Assembly: GCA_944384235.1 (NCBI GenBank)
Contig: CALWSP010000001.1
Span: 124,001-188,000, forward strand
Length of the DNA stretch: 64,000 bases
Reading direction: 5' to 3'
DNA from: an uncultured Clostridia bacterium
GTDB taxonomy: Bacteria; Bacillota; Clostridia; Lachnospirales; CAG-274
The notes beneath the pieces are model-generated. The model did not search any database and was not told where the DNA came from. It worked only from the letters and a program-made list of their open reading frames with translations. This document shows, piece by piece, positions 7,952 to 16,538 of this stretch (positions are counted from its first letter, which is position 1; every line of letters begins with the position of its first letter). The position numbers and the translations under genes are program-made.

Positions 7952-10318
7952 CTAGACTTTTTGTTTATTGAGGGGGGGGGGAATTATAGAATCATCGTCC
8001 ACCTCAAGTGTTATATTTTCAAAAGTTGTATCCAATTTTTCGCCGTATAACAGTTCTTCGAACTTGTCAAGTTCAATTGGTCTTGAGAAGAAATAGCCTT
8101 GAGCATTATCACAGCCTATGCTTTCAAGAAAGTCTAGTTGTTCTTTTGTTTCTACACCTTCTGAACAAGTTAACATTCCAAGCTTTCCTGCCATATGAAC
8201 TACTTCTTCTATAATAGCTCTTTCCCTAGGGTCATCAACATTAGGGGAGGAGAGGAAAGATTTGTCTAGCTTTAAAACATCTACATTTATGTCTTTTAAA
8301 AGGTTTAATGAAGAATAGCCACTACCAAAGTCATCAATAGAGCAGATAAAACCTGCTTTATGAATTTTATTAATAGCATTAATTACTACATTTATATCTT
8401 TAGAAAGCATTGTTTCTGTTAGCTCTAATTCAATGTATTTTGGTGGTATGTCATACTTTTGTTGAATTTTAATGTATGGAACTAGGAAATCTTCATTATC
8501 TAAGTGTGCTCTAGAGAGGTTTGCAGAAATTGTTATTGGTTTTTTTCCTGCGTCTATTAATTTTCTAAGCTCTATACAAGCAAATTCAAAAACATAAATA
8601 TCTAATTTTTTAATGAAGCCATTTTTTTCAAAGTATGGGATAAACTCGTTTGGAGGAATAATTCCTCGCTCTGAATCTTTCCAACGAACAAGAGCTTCGG
8701 CACTAACTATTTGTTTAGTTTTTATGTTTACTTTTGGCTGGAAATAAACCAAGAAATCTCTATTTGCAATAGCCAGTTCAGCTTTATTTCCCATTTCTTT
8801 TTCTCTTTTAATTTTCTCTCTTTCTTTTTCTGTATAAAAAACACAAGAGAAAAGCTTTGTTTCGATAGATTTATTTTTTTGTTTTCTTGCTATATTTGCT
8901 CTATCTCTTATATAAACTATTGGCATATTTGAATCGTTTATTGTGAAAATGCCTGTTGTGATAGAAATGTAGTAGTTTTGATATTTTGTGCTGTTAAAAG
9001 AATTTATATCGTTTATAATGTCGTCTATTCGTTGGATAATTTTTTCATCTGTGTCAGTATGAATTAAAATGTTAAAATGGTCTGAAGAAAACCTACACGC
9101 TATTTCATCGTTATAAATGTGTTTAGTTATTATTTTAAAGACATATTTTAAAAGTTTATCTCCTTCTTCAGAGCTATAGACATCATTTATTAATTTGAAG
9201 TTGTCTATGTTTAGAGCTATAAATGTGTATTTGCCTGGATAGGAATTTTTAATTTTCTTTTCAGCTTCTATTTTAAACTTTGTGTTACTAAAGCCACCTG
9301 TTACAGGGTCTATAAAAGCTAGGTATGTGCTTGAACGATAGAAAGAGAACAAAACTATTGTTAAAATTATGAAAATTGCAATTACAAAACAATAGCTTAA
9401 AAACATTGAATCAAACAAGTCTAAAAAGGCTTTATTTGTTGCATTATCAACAGCTACCATAAAAAGATATAAATTAGTGTCTTTTATTGGCAAAATTTGA
9501 CCTAGCCTAGATATATCTTCGTTTGTGTATTTGTAGGATATAATTGCTTTTTCGTTGTTTTCAACAGCCTCTTTAATTTTATTTATGCTACTATTTTTAC
9601 TGAATTTTGCGTTATTTTCATAGAAATCAAACAAATTATCTGAATTGTAAAGGTTTTTATCTTTTAAAAGATAAGTAAAGTATGGATTTTCAGATTTTAA
9701 AATGAAATCTCCGTTTTTTTCCATTATATGAAAATACACATTTCCGCCAAAATATGTTTGAGAGAGCAAAGCATCTATCCAAACTCTATTTGTGCAAGCA
9801 ACAGCTGCACCTATTACTTCACCGTTTTTATAGATTGGAACGGCAAAAGTGAAGCCTTCTTTACAATTTTTATTATCCCCGTGAGTTGCTCTTGAGGCAG
9901 CTACAACTTTTTTACCCTTTAAAGCCTCTAAAATTTCTGGGTTGTTTGAATAGTCTTCAGTTAGGCCGTCAGTTGAGTGGGCTTTTCCTGTTTTATCCAT
10001 AAAGAACAAATGAATGAAGTTAAAAAGTTCAGCTCTATCTTGAAGCTGAGAAAAGTCTATGTTGTCATTTTCTTTCATTACTCTATATGTATAGGTTAAA
10101 GACTCAATATATTTGAAACCGTTTTCTATTTGTGAATAGACAGAATTATTCACACTTAAGGACAACTCGTTTAGATATTTGGTTGACGATTCGTTGGAAG
10201 TTTTCCTTAAATTATATATGTTTACAAGGAAAACAGTTATTACTAAAAGAACAACTGTTATAAGACAAAAGAAAATTAGTTTTGTTGTTTTATCGTTTGA
10301 TATATTATGTTTATTCAT
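7952..10318 (-). CDS. Cache-GGDEF(degenerate)-EAL cyclic di-GMP phosphodiesterase
   Basis: 788 residues. A TM helix (about 13-32), an extracellular double-Cache-like sensor (about 37-300), a second TM (about 305-328), a GGDEF-like domain and an EAL domain. The GGDEF site reads SSDHF, so cyclase activity is very unlikely; such domains often bind GTP and regulate the EAL part. The EAL domain keeps its signature residues (AEALVRW, ELTET, IDDFGSGYS, KLDKSF, EGVET), so phosphodiesterase activity is expected. The last codons contain a run of ten C on the coding strand (bases 7972-7981). Confidence 0.9.
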   Translation of the reverse strand: MNKHNISNDKTTKLIFFCLITVVLLVITVFLVNIYNLRKTSNESSTKYLNELSLSVNNSVYSQIENGFKYIESLTYTYRVMKENDNIDFSQLQDRAELFNFIHLFFMDKTGKAHSTDGLTEDYSNNPEILEALKGKKVVAASRATHGDNKNCKEGFTFAVPIYKNGEVIGAAVACTNRVWIDALLSQTYFGGNVYFHIMEKNGDFILKSENPYFTYLLKDKNLYNSDNLFDFYENNAKFSKNSSINKIKEAVENNEKAIISYKYTNEDISRLGQILPIKDTNLYLFMVAVDNATNKAFLDLFDSMFLSYCFVIAIFIILTIVLFSFYRSSTYLAFIDPVTGGFSNTKFKIEAEKKIKNSYPGKYTFIALNIDNFKLINDVYSSEEGDKLLKYVFKIITKHIYNDEIACRFSSDHFNILIHTDTDEKIIQRIDDIINDINSFNSTKYQNYYISITTGIFTINDSNMPIVYIRDRANIARKQKNKSIETKLFSCVFYTEKEREKIKREKEMGNKAELAIANRDFLVYFQPKVNIKTKQIVSAEALVRWKDSERGIIPPNEFIPYFEKNGFIKKLDIYVFEFACIELRKLIDAGKKPITISANLSRAHLDNEDFLVPYIKIQQKYDIPPKYIELELTETMLSKDINVVINAINKIHKAGFICSIDDFGSGYSSLNLLKDINVDVLKLDKSFLSSPNVDDPRERAIIEEVVHMAGKLGMLTCSEGVETKEQLDFLESIGCDNAQGYFFSRPIELDKFEELLYGEKLDTTFENITLEVDDDSIIPPPLNKQKV
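7972..7981. repeat. G10 homopolymer inside a coding region
   Basis: Ten consecutive G on the + strand (C10 in the coding sense) in the last dozen codons of the GGDEF-EAL gene. Length change would only alter the C-terminal tail: with C11 the tail ends after PPPPQ, with C9 it becomes a slightly longer tail. Confidence 0.95.
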
Positions 10319-10461
10319 TTATTTGATGTCCTCCTAATAGACTAATTTTCTACTAAAAATTATTTTATCACTAATTATATATTATACAGTTTTATATGAC
10401 AAATGTCAATATTATACAAATGTATTGTTAATAATCTTTTATAGAAATTTTTTTATTTATA

Positions 10462-10470
10462 TGTTATAAT
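10462..10470 (+). promoter_or_regulatory. Extended -10 promoter for cardiolipin synthase
   Basis: TGTTATAAT (TGnTATAAT) lies 22 bp before the ATG; no good -35 is seen 17 bp upstream, as is usual for extended -10 promoters. Confidence 0.55.
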
Positions 10471-10491
10471 AGGATTAAAAAGGAGGTTTTT

Positions 10492-11943
10492 ATGCAAAAT
10501 ATAATTTTATTTTCATTATTTATGGTAAACATAGCCTTTGCTGTTTTTGTTGTGTTTTTTGAAAAGAAAAACCCAGCTGTTATTTGGGCTTGGTTAATGG
10601 TTTTAGCTTTTATACCTTGTTTTGGGTTTGTTATATACTTAATTTTTGGGTTTGAGGGAAGAAAACATTTATGGTTTGAAAAGAAAAGGCATTGCGACAA
10701 AGAGATTATTAAGGACTTTGAAAGACACTTTAAAGACATTGCTTTTGACAATTTACCTAAAAATGTTAACAAAAGAATTTTACCTATTAAAAACACAAAG
10801 TATTTAAACAACCTTGTTACACTACATAAAAACAACAGCAAAAGCCTTTACAGAAAAGACAATTTGGTTAAATTATATCACGAGGGTGAATCCAAGTTTA
10901 ATGATTTAATGTGTGATATTAAAAAAGCCAAAAACCACATATTTATGGAATATTACCTTATGCACGACGACAGCTTAGGAAACGAAATTATGGACTTATT
11001 ATGCGAAAAAGCTAAAGAGGGCGTTGAAGTTAAAGTTTTATACGATGGTATGGGAAATTACAAAAACAAGCCTTCTTTTGCAAGAAAGTTAAGACAAGCT
11101 GGTGGCGAGCTTAGAGTTTTTTTACCACCTAAGGGAATTAGAATTAATTACAGAAACCACAGAAAAATTGCCATAATTGACGGAAAAGTTGGGTACACTG
11201 GCGGGTTAAATATAGGCGATGAATATATTAGCAGGAAAAAAAGGTTTGGGTTTTGGAGAGATAGCCATATTAGAATTGAGGGTAGTGCAGTTTATGATTT
11301 ACAACTTAGGTTTATTATGGACTGGAATTTTATTAAGGGCGACAAAATTGAACTTGACCAAAAACATTTTCCGAAAATAGAGAAAAGGGACGATGGAGTT
11401 AATATGCAGGTTGTTTCTAGTGGGCCTGACACTGACTGGGACAACATATACCAAGGTTTATTTAAAATGATAACAGAGGCTAACAAAAACATTTATATAG
11501 AATCTCCATATTTTGCACCTGATGACGGTATACTTGAGGCTTTAAAAATTGCGGCTATATCTGGAGTTGATGTTAGAATTATTATTCCAGCAAAGCCAGA
11601 CCATTTATTTGTTCATTCTTGTAGCTTAAGTTACATTGGGGAGCTATTAGACGCTGGAGTTAGGTGTTATGAATATACAAAAGGGTTTATTCACGCTAAG
11701 GTGATGACAATGGACGGAATTGTTAGCACAGTGGGAACGGCTAATATGGATATTAGAAGTTATAAATTAAACTTTGAAGTTAACTCTTTTATATATGACA
11801 AAGATGTTTCTTTAGAATTTGAAAGGCAATTTAAAATTGATATGGCAAATTCAAGGGAGATTAGAAAAGACGAATACAAAAAAAGGAATATAATTAAAAA
11901 GATAAGGGAATCTTTAGCGAGATTGATTTCACCGTTATTATAA
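10492..11943 (+). CDS. cls: Cardiolipin synthase (phospholipase D family)
   Basis: 483 residues. Two N-terminal membrane helices with a short Phe-rich turn (about 3-22 and 32-52) are followed by two PLD domains with HKD motifs: HRKIAIIDG near residue 223 and HAKVMTMDG near residue 401, each followed by the expected Gly-Asn. It should condense two phosphatidylglycerols to cardiolipin at the membrane. Length and architecture fit bacterial ClsA-type enzymes. A strong AAGGAGG site precedes ATG and the gene is monocistronic, ending at a terminator. Confidence 0.95.
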   Translation: MQNIILFSLFMVNIAFAVFVVFFEKKNPAVIWAWLMVLAFIPCFGFVIYLIFGFEGRKHLWFEKKRHCDKEIIKDFERHFKDIAFDNLPKNVNKRILPIKNTKYLNNLVTLHKNNSKSLYRKDNLVKLYHEGESKFNDLMCDIKKAKNHIFMEYYLMHDDSLGNEIMDLLCEKAKEGVEVKVLYDGMGNYKNKPSFARKLRQAGGELRVFLPPKGIRINYRNHRKIAIIDGKVGYTGGLNIGDEYISRKKRFGFWRDSHIRIEGSAVYDLQLRFIMDWNFIKGDKIELDQKHFPKIEKRDDGVNMQVVSSGPDTDWDNIYQGLFKMITEANKNIYIESPYFAPDDGILEALKIAAISGVDVRIIIPAKPDHLFVHSCSLSYIGELLDAGVRCYEYTKGFIHAKVMTMDGIVSTVGTANMDIRSYKLNFEVNSFIYDKDVSLEFERQFKIDMANSREIRKDEYKKRNIIKKIRESLARLISPLL

Positions 11944-11978
11944 AAAAAGAACTCTCTAAAAATAGAGAGTTCTTTTTT
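11943..11978. terminator. Bidirectional terminator (cls / histidine kinase)
   Basis: AGAACTCTCTA / TAGAGAGTTCT stem with AAAA loop, flanked by A and T runs; serves both converging genes. Confidence 0.92.
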
Positions 11979-14142
11979 ATTTTGGTAGAACAATTATTAT
12001 TTTAAACAAATCACCATCTGTTGAGATGTTCATAAAACCGTTATGAAGTTCAACTATGCTTTTTGCAATGGAAAGGCCTAAGCCAGAACCCTCAGTTGTT
12101 CTTGAAGCATCTCCTCGTTTAAACCTTTCAAAAAGTTCGTTTGCATCAAAATTTATTGTATAGTTTGCAACATTTTTAAAGGTTATTATAACCTCTTTTT
12201 CTTCTTCTGTAATGTCTACATAGGCTCTTGTGCCTTTTGTGGAGTATTTTAGGATATTATTTATTAGGTTGTCGAAAACACGCCACATTTTTTGGCCATC
12301 TATGTTTACTAAAATGGAGTCTGAACTAGTTGAAACTATAAATTCGATATCTGTTTCTTCGATTTTATAGGACAGCTCGCCTAAAGTTTGGTTTAAAAGA
12401 GCTACTATGTCAGAATACATTTTATCAAGGGTCATTTGGCCGCTTGAAAGTTTAGACGCTTCAAAAAGGTCATCTATTAAAACTTTTAGCCTTTTTGATT
12501 TATTATCTATAATTTCTATATATTCTGTTGCTTTAGGATTGTTTAAATCCATTTCTTTTAGCAAAGAAACATAGCTTATTATAGATGTTAAAGGCGTTTT
12601 TAAGTCGTGAGAAACATTTGTTATTAATTCTGTTTTTAAGCGTTCACTTTTTAAAATTTCATTTAAATTTTTTTGTAGGCCTGTGTTAATTTTGTTTATA
12701 TTATTTATTGACGTTGTGAACAAGCCTTTTTGTTCTGGAATTGTGTCCATATTTCCATCTGCTAGTTCTTGTATGTAGTATCTTAATTTTATGCCTGCAA
12801 TTGTTGCTTTAAAAATGGCAACAGAGATTAAAAGCAGAACGGAAAAAATTATGTAACGTAAAAATGTTTTTATGACTAAATTTCCACCTAACAAGGATAT
12901 ATACATTGAGCCTATTATTGTTATTATAAAGACAGCTTCAAAGATTAAAATGCTTGTTAGAAGATACCTTTTTGAGTGTATAGCTAATTTTATATCACTT
13001 AGGGCCTGAAAGAAAAACTTTAGGTTTGGCGACTTAAAAATTGAAGATGGATTAGCTAAAAATTGTGCTATATGGCAAATATAGAGGGAGAATAAAACCA
13101 CTATAAAGCAAGCAACAACTAGGAACAAAAAGATTATAAAGTAGCTATTTTTTACCAGAGCAGTTGTTAAAATATGGATATTTATTCTACTATGGCGTAT
13201 GACAAAAAACAGCATTATCACAACCAGAGGGGTTATGAAAATTGATGGTATTTTATTAAAGTTTTTATATATTGAAAAGACAATTTCTTTTGTTGCGTCT
13301 GACTGGTATAAATAAAGGTAGGATATTAGCAAAATTGCTGTTCCTAAAAGGCACAACGAAAGAATAGGGGAGGACAAAACTTTATTAAACTTTATTTCTT
13401 GTTGCAAAAGAAGCATTTCTCCCCTTGTTGTCATTGTGGTAGTTATTGGGATTGAAATATCACAGCTTAGATTATTGTCTGCAAAGGATTGATTTAAAAT
13501 TTCACTATTAAAATTTATTGCAAACATTGGGTCTGAGATATTTATTGTTTCATAGCTACCTTCTTTATAAAAATCATTTGTGTTAGTTGCAATTATTCTT
13601 CTTAACTTATAGCTATAAAGGGAGTAGTGGAACTCCTCGTTTTTAAGAAGATAGTCTTCTATTGAGTTATAGTTATTTATTGCGTTATTAAGTTCAGATT
13701 GGATAGATATTAGCTGGTCTATTGTTACATCTGAAAGGTTAAACTCGTAGAGCTGTTCTGGGTTTGGCTTTACATAGGTAGTTGATGTTCTAGAGTTTTG
13801 TTCTGTGTCTTCTTCGTTATAATAAGGTTTAAGTTGTGTATAAAAGTTTTTATTTGGCACAGAGCTTGTTTGACCAGTTGAAATGTAATTATCTAATTCT
13901 GAAAGTTTTAAAGTTGCTTTATTTACATCAAAATCTTTATAGTATATGTAATAGCGTTGAAGATTTTTTGCATATCTAATTACATCTTTATTTATTTCTG
14001 CACTATGTTTAAAATAGGACATATTATTTTCATTAAAGCCTAAGTTTTTTTCAAAACTTGTTATTAAGGCCGCAGCAATGAAAACGGTTGTTAAAATTAA
14101 AACTAAAGCTGAAATTGCTTTATTTTGAGATTTTGTATCCAA
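11977..14142 (-). CDS. Sensor histidine kinase with multiple membrane helices
   Basis: 721 residues. One N-terminal TM (about 11-27), a roughly 220-residue extracellular region and then five or six TM helices (about 258-455) lead to a HAMP-like stretch and kinase core. The core shows the phospho-acceptor H512 (NVSHDLKTPLTS), N-box (DNLINNILKY) and G-box (GSGLGLSIAKS). The start is a TTG overlapping the response regulator by 23 bp, so the two are translationally coupled. The stimulus cannot be told; the layout resembles VanS/PhoR-like kinases of Clostridia but is not specific. Confidence 0.92.
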   Translation of the reverse strand: MDTKSQNKAISALVLILTTVFIAAALITSFEKNLGFNENNMSYFKHSAEINKDVIRYAKNLQRYYIYYKDFDVNKATLKLSELDNYISTGQTSSVPNKNFYTQLKPYYNEEDTEQNSRTSTTYVKPNPEQLYEFNLSDVTIDQLISIQSELNNAINNYNSIEDYLLKNEEFHYSLYSYKLRRIIATNTNDFYKEGSYETINISDPMFAINFNSEILNQSFADNNLSCDISIPITTTMTTRGEMLLLQQEIKFNKVLSSPILSLCLLGTAILLISYLYLYQSDATKEIVFSIYKNFNKIPSIFITPLVVIMLFFVIRHSRINIHILTTALVKNSYFIIFLFLVVACFIVVLFSLYICHIAQFLANPSSIFKSPNLKFFFQALSDIKLAIHSKRYLLTSILIFEAVFIITIIGSMYISLLGGNLVIKTFLRYIIFSVLLLISVAIFKATIAGIKLRYYIQELADGNMDTIPEQKGLFTTSINNINKINTGLQKNLNEILKSERLKTELITNVSHDLKTPLTSIISYVSLLKEMDLNNPKATEYIEIIDNKSKRLKVLIDDLFEASKLSSGQMTLDKMYSDIVALLNQTLGELSYKIEETDIEFIVSTSSDSILVNIDGQKMWRVFDNLINNILKYSTKGTRAYVDITEEEKEVIITFKNVANYTINFDANELFERFKRGDASRTTEGSGLGLSIAKSIVELHNGFMNISTDGDLFKIIIVLPK

Positions 14143-14812
14143 TTCCCCACACCACCTTTAAATAAATTGGTTCTTTTGGGTTTACTTCAATTTTTTCTCT
14201 TATTCTTCTTATGTGAACAGCAACTGTGTTTTCACTGTTTATAAAAGGTTCATTCCAAACTTTTTCGTATATTTCTTCTATTGAGAAAATTACATCTGGG
14301 TTTTCCATTAGAAGTTGTAAAATTTTAAATTCGATAGGTGTAAGTTTAATTGGTTTATCGTTAAGTTTAACTTCTTTTGTCTTTTTATTTAAGTACAAAC
14401 CTCTTATTAACAACTCATCTTTTGACTGTTGGAAGCTAGTGAATTTTGTGTATCTTCTTAAGTTTGACTTTACTCTAGCTATAAGTTCAAGGAAGTTAAA
14501 AGGTTTTGTTATATAATCATCAGCACCAATGTTTAAGCCTAAAACTATGTCCTTATCTTCAGACTTTGCTGAAAGAACTATAATTGGTATTTCTTTATCT
14601 TGTCTTATTTTTAAAATGGCTTGTATACCGTCCATTTTTGGCATCATTAAGTCCATAATTATGAGGTGAATATCAGGGTGTTGCTCTAAAACTTTTAAAG
14701 CCTCTTCGCCATCGTGAGCTTTATAGACTGTCATTTGTTCATTTGCAAGATATATTTCTATTGCATTTAATATTTCTTTATCATCATCTGCTACTAAAAT
14801 TTTATATTCCAT
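14120..14812 (-). CDS. OmpR/PhoB-family response regulator
   Basis: 230 residues. The receiver domain has acidic pocket D9-D11, phosphorylation site D54 (IIMDLMMPKMDG) and K103-type Lys in ITKPFNF. The C-terminal winged helix (about 130-228) is of the Trans_Reg_C type (ENTVAVHIRRIREKIE). Partner of the overlapping kinase. It is a DNA-binding protein expected to bind tandem repeats with 10-11 bp spacing, as seen before several genes in this window, but nothing links it to a particular site. GAGGAGG ribosome site before ATG. Confidence 0.95.
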   Translation of the reverse strand: MEYKILVADDDKEILNAIEIYLANEQMTVYKAHDGEEALKVLEQHPDIHLIIMDLMMPKMDGIQAILKIRQDKEIPIIVLSAKSEDKDIVLGLNIGADDYITKPFNFLELIARVKSNLRRYTKFTSFQQSKDELLIRGLYLNKKTKEVKLNDKPIKLTPIEFKILQLLMENPDVIFSIEEIYEKVWNEPFINSENTVAVHIRRIREKIEVNPKEPIYLKVVWGIGYKISK

Positions 14813-14954
14813 AAACTGTTCCTCCTCAAGTAAGAAATGATATTTTAATTATAAAAGAGATTTATTTCTTTTATAATAATTAATTATTAAACTTTTTTTA
14901 AATTTAACAATACAATTATAACACAAAATATTAATTTTATCAACATTTAAGCAT

Positions 14955-14980
14955 AAAAAAGAGCCTTAGTGTTAAGGCTC
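14955..14980 (-). terminator. Intrinsic terminator after the CNNM gene
   Basis: GAGCCTTA/TAAGGCTC stem (14961-14980) with T6 on the minus strand. Confidence 0.9.
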
Positions 14981-14986
14981 ATAAAT

Positions 14987-16303
14987 TTATTGATTTTCAA
15001 TTAAAGAAATTAGTGCATTTTCTACGCAATGGTTTTTGATGTTTTCAACTTCAATATTTATTACATCTGTTGAAAGGGAAAGGTTTGTTCCATCATCAGG
15101 AATATAACCTAAAAGACCAAAGATGTAGCCACTTAGAGTGTCATAATCATTTTCTGGGAGAGATATTTTTAGGCTATCGCAAACATCTTTTAAAGAAGTT
15201 TCACCGTTAATTCTCCATTTATTATCAGATATTTTTTCTATTTCTTGTTCCTGTGAATTTTCTCCATCAAAAGAGAAATGGCCAAAAATTTCTTGAATTA
15301 AATCTGTCATTGTGATTATACCGGTTAGCCCACCGTATTCGTCTAAAACTACGGCAAAGTGGTTGCCAGAAATTTTCATTTTTTCAAACATAACATCAGC
15401 TTTTATTGTTTCTAAAACAAATTGAGGTTCACTTACACAAGATTTAAGAACAGTTTCTTTATCTTTTATATCCATTCTTAAGTATGAATTTGCATCTAAA
15501 ATTCCTATTAAATTATCTTTACTTTCGTTGCAAATTGGGAATTTTGTGTGTTTTGAGGCTTTTATTGTTAAGTCCCATTTTTCGATGTCATCTGTTAGCC
15601 ATAGATATTCTATTTCTTTACGATGAGTGCAGATTTTTTCTATTTCTGTGTCATCAAACTCGAAAATGTTTTGAATAAATTCTTTTTCATCGTTATCTAT
15701 TGTACCTTTTTCACTTCCAGCATCAATCATCATTCTGATTTCTTCTTCTGTTATTGTTTCATCTTCCTCGTTAGGGTCAATGCCTAGAAGAGTTAAAGTT
15801 GCGTTTGTTGAGAAAGTTAAAAGGTTTACTAAAGGTGAAAAAGCCTTTGAAACAAATGTTAAAATGCCTGAAAGGGCAAGGGAGATTTGTTCGCATTTTT
15901 TCATAGCTATACGTTTTGGAACAAGTTCACCAAAAATTAATGTTATGTAAGACAAGATTATTGTTATTACAATTACAGATATTGTATCAAGCACGCTTAA
16001 GGAAATGTAGTTATTTAAACCAAGAGCTGAAAGACCATTTACAAGGTATTCTGAGAAGTTATCTGCTGCAAAGGCACTTCCCAAGAAACCAGACAAAGTG
16101 ATTGCAACTTGTATTGTGGATAGAAACCTTGAAGGTTGTTCAGTTAGGTTTAAAAGACGAATTGCCTTTTTATTTTTTTCTGCTGCTAGCCTTTCTAGTT
16201 TAGTGTCATTCATTGAGATGACAGCTATTTCGGCACAAGCGAAAATAGCGTTTGCTATGATTAAAATTATTTGTAGTAGTATTTGCCAAATTAAAGTGTT
16301 CAT
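14987..16303 (-). CDS. CNNM/CorC-HlyC family membrane protein with CBS pair
   Basis: 438 residues. An N-terminal CNNM (DUF21) transmembrane domain with about four helices (to about residue 200), two CBS domains (about 215-335) and a C-terminal CorC_HlyC/transporter-associated domain (about 350-435, SLKDVCDSL, LSGYIFGLLGYIP). The family is annotated 'hemolysin C' historically; members with known function handle Mg2+/divalent cation efflux, so a magnesium or cobalt role is likely. CGGAGGA ribosome site before ATG. A leader of about 150 nt with unexplained structure precedes it. Confidence 0.88.
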   Translation of the reverse strand: MNTLIWQILLQIILIIANAIFACAEIAVISMNDTKLERLAAEKNKKAIRLLNLTEQPSRFLSTIQVAITLSGFLGSAFAADNFSEYLVNGLSALGLNNYISLSVLDTISVIVITIILSYITLIFGELVPKRIAMKKCEQISLALSGILTFVSKAFSPLVNLLTFSTNATLTLLGIDPNEEDETITEEEIRMMIDAGSEKGTIDNDEKEFIQNIFEFDDTEIEKICTHRKEIEYLWLTDDIEKWDLTIKASKHTKFPICNESKDNLIGILDANSYLRMDIKDKETVLKSCVSEPQFVLETIKADVMFEKMKISGNHFAVVLDEYGGLTGIITMTDLIQEIFGHFSFDGENSQEQEIEKISDNKWRINGETSLKDVCDSLKISLPENDYDTLSGYIFGLLGYIPDDGTNLSLSTDVINIEVENIKNHCVENALISLIENQ

Positions 16304-16380
16304 AAAAAAAATTCCTCCGAAAAAATAAATAAATTAAGTTAAAATATTTAGTAGAAACATTTATTTATTCTAGGAATATT

Positions 16381-16457
16381 TCTATAAAACAATGAAAAAA
16401 GTTCCCACAGGGGCTACTGTCCATAGAAAAAACCACCAACCTTTTAAAAAATATTTA
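16381..16457 (-). ncRNA. Unidentified structured leader of the CNNM gene
   Basis: The minus-strand transcript from the promoter at 16463-16491 starts near 16457. It contains a G/C-rich island (16401-16442) in otherwise A/T-only sequence. AAAAGGUU (16438-16445) can pair with AACUUUUU (about 16395-16402) to enclose it. Inside, ACAG/CUGU can form a hairpin whose C-rich loop faces the upstream GGUUGGUGG, allowing a pseudoknot. I could not match it to the M-box, yybP-ykoY, fluoride or NiCo riboswitch as I remember them. Confidence 0.35.
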
Positions 16458-16462
16458 TTTTG

Positions 16463-16491
16463 AGTATATCATAGTATACAAAAAAAGTCAA
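16463..16491 (-). promoter_or_regulatory. Sigma-A-type promoter of the CNNM gene
   Basis: On the minus strand TTGACT, a 17-bp spacer, then TATACT; about 160 bp upstream of the start codon. Confidence 0.75.
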
Positions 16492-16504
16492 TTAAGAAAT
16501 TGTG

Positions 16505-16535
16505 AACAAAAAAAGCCTTTATAAAAAAGGCTTTT
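16505..16535 (-). terminator. Intrinsic terminator after the SH3-NlpC gene
   Basis: AAAAGCCTTT/AAAGGCTTTT stem with a T7 tract on the minus strand. Confidence 0.85.
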
Positions 16536-16538
16536 AGT

